Source: Saprospiraceae bacterium
GTDB lineage: Bacteria; Bacteroidota; Bacteroidia; Chitinophagales; Saprospiraceae
Direction: 5' to 3'
Assembly (NCBI GenBank): GCA_022841345.1
Contig: JALHRR010000016.1
Location: forward strand, 1 to 64,000
DNA length: 64,000 bases
In this document: positions 60,715 through 64,000 of the stretch, one piece after another
Position numbering within the stretch: the first letter of the stretch is position 1
Layout of the letters: every line of letters starts with the position of its first letter
Made by a program: the position numbers and the translations under genes
The notes under the pieces: model-generated
The model's input: the letters and a program-made list of their open reading frames with translations, nothing else
What the model was told of the DNA's origin: nothing
Databases searched by the model: none

Positions 60715-60722
60715 CAAAATTA
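60715..60722 (-). promoter_or_regulatory. -7 element of the KAS III transcript
   Basis: TAATTTTG on the minus strand (exact TAnnTTTG), 22 bp before the leader ATG and 100 bp before the KAS III start. No TTG is seen at -33. Confidence 0.4.
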
Positions 60723-60797
60723 TGGCTGCCCCATCTGATGCCTGAAGCGATTATTGCAAATATTACATATATTTTTCTCTAATATATGGTATTCGAT

Positions 60798-62012
60798 TCA
60801 GCTTAAGGAAGGATTGATTTTGTCCAGAGCCTGTTGAATATCTTTTAATAAGTCGTTCGTATCTTCTACCCCGATTGACATTCTCAGCAATCCATCAGTG
60901 ACTCCTTCTTTGATGCGGTCTTCTTCAGCAATATTTAGATGGGAAGAAGTGGCAGGGTGCATGATGAGTGTATCTACATCACCCAGAGTAGGTGCTTGTG
61001 TTGCCAGCCGGATGTTTTTGAGGAAACTTTTAACTGCAGGTAAGTTACGTGTTAGTTCGAAACTCAACATTCCGCCAAACCCTCTTGGCATTTGCACAGA
61101 TGCAATGTCATGACCCTTATTGGATTTCAATCCGGGGTAGTAAACATTGCCGACTTCCGGATGGCTTTCCAGTAAAGCAGCAACTGCCAGAGCATTGGAA
61201 GAATGCCTGTCCATGCGAAGTGCGAGCGTTTTTAATCCATTATATAACAGCCATGCATCAAATGGATTACAGGTTGCACCAATCAGTTTGAGCTGCGTCC
61301 ATACTGTTGTCTGCATCCATTCAGTATGTCTGCTCACAATAGCTCCGGCAATGCTGTTTCCATGGCCATTCAGATACTTGGTGGTTGAGTGAATAATATG
61401 ATCTACACCATACAAGAACGGTTGCTGAAGATAGGGGGTGGGAAATGTGTTGTCAACCACTGTCTGAACATTGAACGTCTGTGCAATCCTAGCAATAGCG
61501 CCAATATCTACAATATCCAGTGTAGGATTGGAAGGAGTTTCCAAATATATGGCCTTGATACCCTTATCATTTTTCAAAGCTTGTTCTACAGCTTCCAAGT
61601 TACTCAAATCCATACTCAGAATATGAATACCATTTGGAGCCAGAGATTTTTGAAATAATTCTGTTGTGCCGCCATACAGCTTTTTCTGAGCGAGTAAAGT
61701 ATCTCCCGGTTTCAGCAAGGATTGCATTACAATATAAATAGCACTCATACCGGAGCTGGTTAAAAATGCAGATGCTTCCACTCCTGTTCCCAAAGTTTCC
61801 AACTGTGCTATCTTGTCTGCCACGGTTTGGATAGTGGGATTATTGTACCGGCTATAAACATGTCCGGGTTCCTTTTTGGTAAATATGGAAATTCCATGGT
61901 CCAGATCATCAAACATAAAGGAAGAACTGGCGAAAATAGGCAGTACGTGTGCTTTATTGGTTGTGAAATCTTTGAATCCATGAAGACATGTTGTTGAGAA
62001 CCCCTGGGACAT
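60798..62012 (-). CDS. Cys/Met-metabolism PLP-dependent enzyme
   Basis: 404 residues, full length. PLP-binding Lys in HSTTKYLNGHGNSIAGAIV, SRYNNPTIQTVADKIAQLE, FLTSSGMSAIYIVMQSLL, LETPSNPTLDIVDI and VDNTFPTPYLQQP are those of the cystathionine gamma-synthase/gamma-lyase, methionine gamma-lyase and O-acetylhomoserine sulfhydrylase group. Which reaction is catalysed cannot be fixed from sequence; the N-terminal MSQGFSTTCLHGF is close to the gamma-lyase side. Single gene. Confidence 0.92.
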   Translation of the reverse strand: MSQGFSTTCLHGFKDFTTNKAHVLPIFASSSFMFDDLDHGISIFTKKEPGHVYSRYNNPTIQTVADKIAQLETLGTGVEASAFLTSSGMSAIYIVMQSLLKPGDTLLAQKKLYGGTTELFQKSLAPNGIHILSMDLSNLEAVEQALKNDKGIKAIYLETPSNPTLDIVDIGAIARIAQTFNVQTVVDNTFPTPYLQQPFLYGVDHIIHSTTKYLNGHGNSIAGAIVSRHTEWMQTTVWTQLKLIGATCNPFDAWLLYNGLKTLALRMDRHSSNALAVAALLESHPEVGNVYYPGLKSNKGHDIASVQMPRGFGGMLSFELTRNLPAVKSFLKNIRLATQAPTLGDVDTLIMHPATSSHLNIAEEDRIKEGVTDGLLRMSIGVEDTNDLLKDIQQALDKINPSLS

Positions 62013-62087
62013 AATTTTAAGATTTTGTTAAGCAAGAATACAGTTTTATTCAACAAGCATTCTGCTAATAAGATGTATTTTTATCCT

Positions 62088-62906
62088 ATGAATAAAAATT
62101 TATTGATCCTTTCAGTTTTGATGTTTATTTGTTTGAGCCATTCAAGTTTAGCTCAGGATACAATTATTGTCAATGAAGATCCAGAGTTGATAGATGATGA
62201 TTCACTTTATTATGAAGAAGATTCTCTTTACTATGAGGATGAATACTATGAAGAAGAACCAGCCCCAAAAAAGAATACCGGATATATCGGAATGTTTAAA
62301 CTAGGCCTTCAATTTTCATTTCCAACAGGATCGTATCGCAAGCGAACGGTAAGAAGTGGGGGAGGAATCGATATGGGATATATAGGAAGTACAAAGAATA
62401 GGAATTTTTTTGTTGGAGGCGGATTTGCTTATCACTTTTATGATTCATTCAATACTCAGTATATGGAAAATGACCGGGAAGGATTCCTTGTTGAATTTGA
62501 TGAATGGGTATATAATCAACAATTTAGTCTTTATGGCGAAGGACGTTATATGCCTGATATTTCTAAAGTTTTTCAGCCTTTTATTTCTGCACAGGTGGGA
62601 TTTCGATACAGATATTCACAGGTTACTGTGGAGAATCTGACCCGTGATAATCAGGAAGATAGTTTTGTCCATAAAAGCACCTGGGTCATGCAATATGGAG
62701 CAGGATTGGGTTGCATAATCCGAATAAAAAATTTGATGTTTGAAATTAGTGGAAATTATATTGAAACTCAGGCCGGAACCCATCTGTTGAGATTACCGGA
62801 CTGGCGTACAGTGGATGCAACTTATTCAACCGATTTATATAAAGCTTACAGAGAACCTGTTCAGGAGATTATTTTTCATGTAGGAATGATTTTTTTGATT
62901 GATTAA
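62088..62906 (+). CDS. Outer-membrane beta-barrel protein with acidic Tyr-rich linker
   Basis: 272 residues from MNKNLLILSVLMFICLSHSS. The signal ends at SLAQ; then about 30 residues of repeated DDSLYYEEDSLYYEDEYYE lead to a barrel domain (LGLQFSFPTGSYRK, GGIDMGYIGSTKNR, FFVGGGFAYHFY, FSLYGEGRYMPDI, FISAQVGFRYRYSQ, MQYGAGLGCIIRI, IIFHVGMIFLID). The linker is strongly negative and might bind Ca2+ or surface partners. No family recognised. Expressed divergently to the PLP enzyme. Confidence 0.68.
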   Translation: MNKNLLILSVLMFICLSHSSLAQDTIIVNEDPELIDDDSLYYEEDSLYYEDEYYEEEPAPKKNTGYIGMFKLGLQFSFPTGSYRKRTVRSGGGIDMGYIGSTKNRNFFVGGGFAYHFYDSFNTQYMENDREGFLVEFDEWVYNQQFSLYGEGRYMPDISKVFQPFISAQVGFRYRYSQVTVENLTRDNQEDSFVHKSTWVMQYGAGLGCIIRIKNLMFEISGNYIETQAGTHLLRLPDWRTVDATYSTDLYKAYREPVQEIIFHVGMIFLID

Positions 62907-62929
62907 TATTCTATAGGTCGAATCCCGAA

Positions 62930-63115
62930 TCATAGCCTAATCACCTCAACAAATCACCCTCACAACTCTCATTCTCAACACGGCTTTCAGCTAAATGCTA
63001 AAGGTCAAGAGCTAAAAGCTGCGGCTCCAGCACCCCGATAAAACTCTTAACCGATTAACCGATTCCCCGCATAAACGGCTGCTAAAATGACTGTTTCGTG
63101 GGCTGTTCAAAGCAT
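62930..63115. repeat. Word repeats shared with the 9.5-9.9 kb tract
   Basis: CCGATTAACCGATTCCCCG at 63051-63069 is identical to 9847-9865 and follows AAACTCTTAACC (compare AAACTCTTACCC at about 9831). GGCTGCT, GACTGTTTC and GGCTGTTC come next (63078-63110), as do GGCTGTT words at the first locus. No gene. Confidence 0.5.
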
Positions 63116-63165
63116 CATTTCATCCATTCGAAAATGCGTCCATTCAACTTCCGGTAGAATAATGC

Positions 63166-63173
63166 TATTTTTG
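63166..63173 (+). promoter_or_regulatory. -7 element directly before rluD
   Basis: TATTTTTG (exact TAnnTTTG) ends 4 bp before the ATG at 63178, so the transcript would begin at or next to the start codon: a candidate leaderless mRNA. Confidence 0.45.
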
Positions 63174-63177
63174 CGGC

Positions 63178-64000
63178 ATGAATACTGAAGAAAATCAATT
63201 TGAAGAGTTACAGCTGGAATCGGATGATCTCTATATTCATCAAACTATTGTAGTCGATCCCAAGCAGGAGCCTCTAAGAATCGACAAGTTTTTGATGGAT
63301 AGGATGCAACGTGTATCCCGAAATAAAGTACAGGAAGCGCTGCGTCAGGGAGCAATTCTTGTCAATAATGGTCCAGTAAAACCCAACCATAAAGTAAAAG
63401 GGGGTCAGGTAATCACACTGGTGCTTCCGAGCCCTCCAAGAGAAGACAGCCTTATACTCGCAGAAAATATTCCACTGGATATCAAGTATGAAGATGACCA
63501 TTTGTTGGTCATCAATAAACCGGCAGGTCTTGTAGTCCATCCTGGTGTAGGAAACAGGACAGGCACTTTGGTGAATGCACTGGCATGGCATCTGTCTGCA
63601 GATAAAGAAGCGCTGGAGAAAGATCCTTATGTAGAATCTCCGGGACTTGTCCATAGGATTGACAAAAATACTTCAGGTATTATGGTCGTTCCGAAAACAG
63701 ATCTTGCAGCCACTCATCTTGCCAATCAATTTTTCCACCATACCATAGACAGAGCATATATGGCTCTGGTGTGGGGAGAACCGAGTCCTCATCAGGGTAC
63801 CATCGAAGGCAATCTGGGAAGGCATCCCAAAAACAGGTTGCTGATGACTGTATTCCCGGAAGGCGAGGAAGGTAAGGAGGCAATCACCCATTATGAGGTT
63901 GTGGAGCCCATGTATTATGTCAGTTTGGTAAGATGTACACTGGAAACAGGCCGGACGCACCAGATTAGGGTTCATTTGAAGTACAAAGGTCATACCTTGT
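63178..64000 (+). CDS. rluD: RluD-family 23S rRNA pseudouridine synthase (runs off the window)
   Basis: The first 274 codons are present, then the window ends. S4 RNA-binding domain (about 35-95; RIDKFLMDRMQRVSRNKVQE, VKPNHKVKGGQVITL) precedes the synthase domain with DDHLLVINKPAGLVVHPGVG and the catalytic Asp in VHRIDKNTSGIMVV, and GRTHQIRVHLKYKGH at the visible end. It makes pseudouridines in helix 69 of 23S rRNA (RluD type). ATG 63178 is chosen because it lies right after the -7 box; no earlier start fits. Confidence 0.94.
   Translation, partial: MNTEENQFEELQLESDDLYIHQTIVVDPKQEPLRIDKFLMDRMQRVSRNKVQEALRQGAILVNNGPVKPNHKVKGGQVITLVLPSPPREDSLILAENIPLDIKYEDDHLLVINKPAGLVVHPGVGNRTGTLVNALAWHLSADKEALEKDPYVESPGLVHRIDKNTSGIMVVPKTDLAATHLANQFFHHTIDRAYMALVWGEPSPHQGTIEGNLGRHPKNRLLMTVFPEGEEGKEAITHYEVVEPMYYVSLVRCTLETGRTHQIRVHLKYKGHTL

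Overview
The window is a roughly 64 kb chromosomal segment of a member of the Bacteroidota, probably near the Saprospiria/Chitinophagia side. The evidence is a type IX secretion (T9SS) sorting domain, a PorP/SprF protein followed by an OmpA protein, a TonB-dependent receptor, two ExbD genes in one TonB operon, paired DUF3857 proteins, LytTR-type regulators, a tmRNA whose tag reads GESNYALAA, and promoters with the Bacteroidota TAnnTTTG -7 element. It looks like ordinary low-GC chromosome with many single genes on both strands. No phage, plasmid, transposase or CRISPR locus is visible.

Layout: 0.4-8.1 kb holds a LytTR regulator, a two-gene DUF3857/transglutaminase operon, a WD40 lipoprotein and a carbonic anhydrase. 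At 8.2-9.5 kb there is a TetR regulator with a clear operator and promoter, followed by an unusual array of hairpins punctuated by GTGATG/GTGAC. At 9.9-19.7 kb are an HD hydrolase, small lipoproteins, a vanadium haloperoxidase-like protein, a LytS/LytTR two-component pair and an ExbB-ExbD-ExbD-TonB operon. At 20-31 kb are DNA repair, metalloprotease, VOC, pirin, DinB and MBOAT proteins, a frameshifted DUF4160 gene with DUF2442, a TonB-dependent receptor and a cytochrome-linked sugar dehydrogenase, with several intergenic repeats. At 31-42 kb are a divergent pyruvate kinase, a T9SS beta-helix protein, an orphan T9SS tail fragment, a yeast-type cytosine deaminase, a frameshifted SDR, BI-1, dodecin and a MazEF pair. 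At 42-46 kb lies ssrA with two copies of a previously unassigned structured RNA-like repeat behind it, then a second GTGAC hairpin array. At 46-64 kb are MurQ, YihY, thioesterase, arginine deiminase, a run of surface or unknown proteins, SemiSWEET, CvfB behind a four-site iteron-like array, PorP and an OmpA-DUF1573 fusion, PnuC, KAS III, a Cys/Met PLP enzyme and a partial rluD.

The most unusual material is non-coding. (1) Arrays of sequence-variable hairpins are separated by a constant GTGAC/GTGATG word, at 8985-9398 and 44322-44440, with related single units at about 22.6, 28.95 and 45.1 kb. (2) Twin ~212-nt units downstream of ssrA start with GGG(G)TTCGACAGG, end in CCAGCTCCACCA plus a terminator, and share a long-range helix with a pairing-preserving substitution. 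(3) Four 16-bp TTGGAATGGATTCCAA-like sites are spaced 32-33 bp apart ahead of cvfB. (4) A ~104-bp tandem repeat lies at 23.7-24.05 kb. Gene functions are assigned from motifs recognised by eye; no database search was run.
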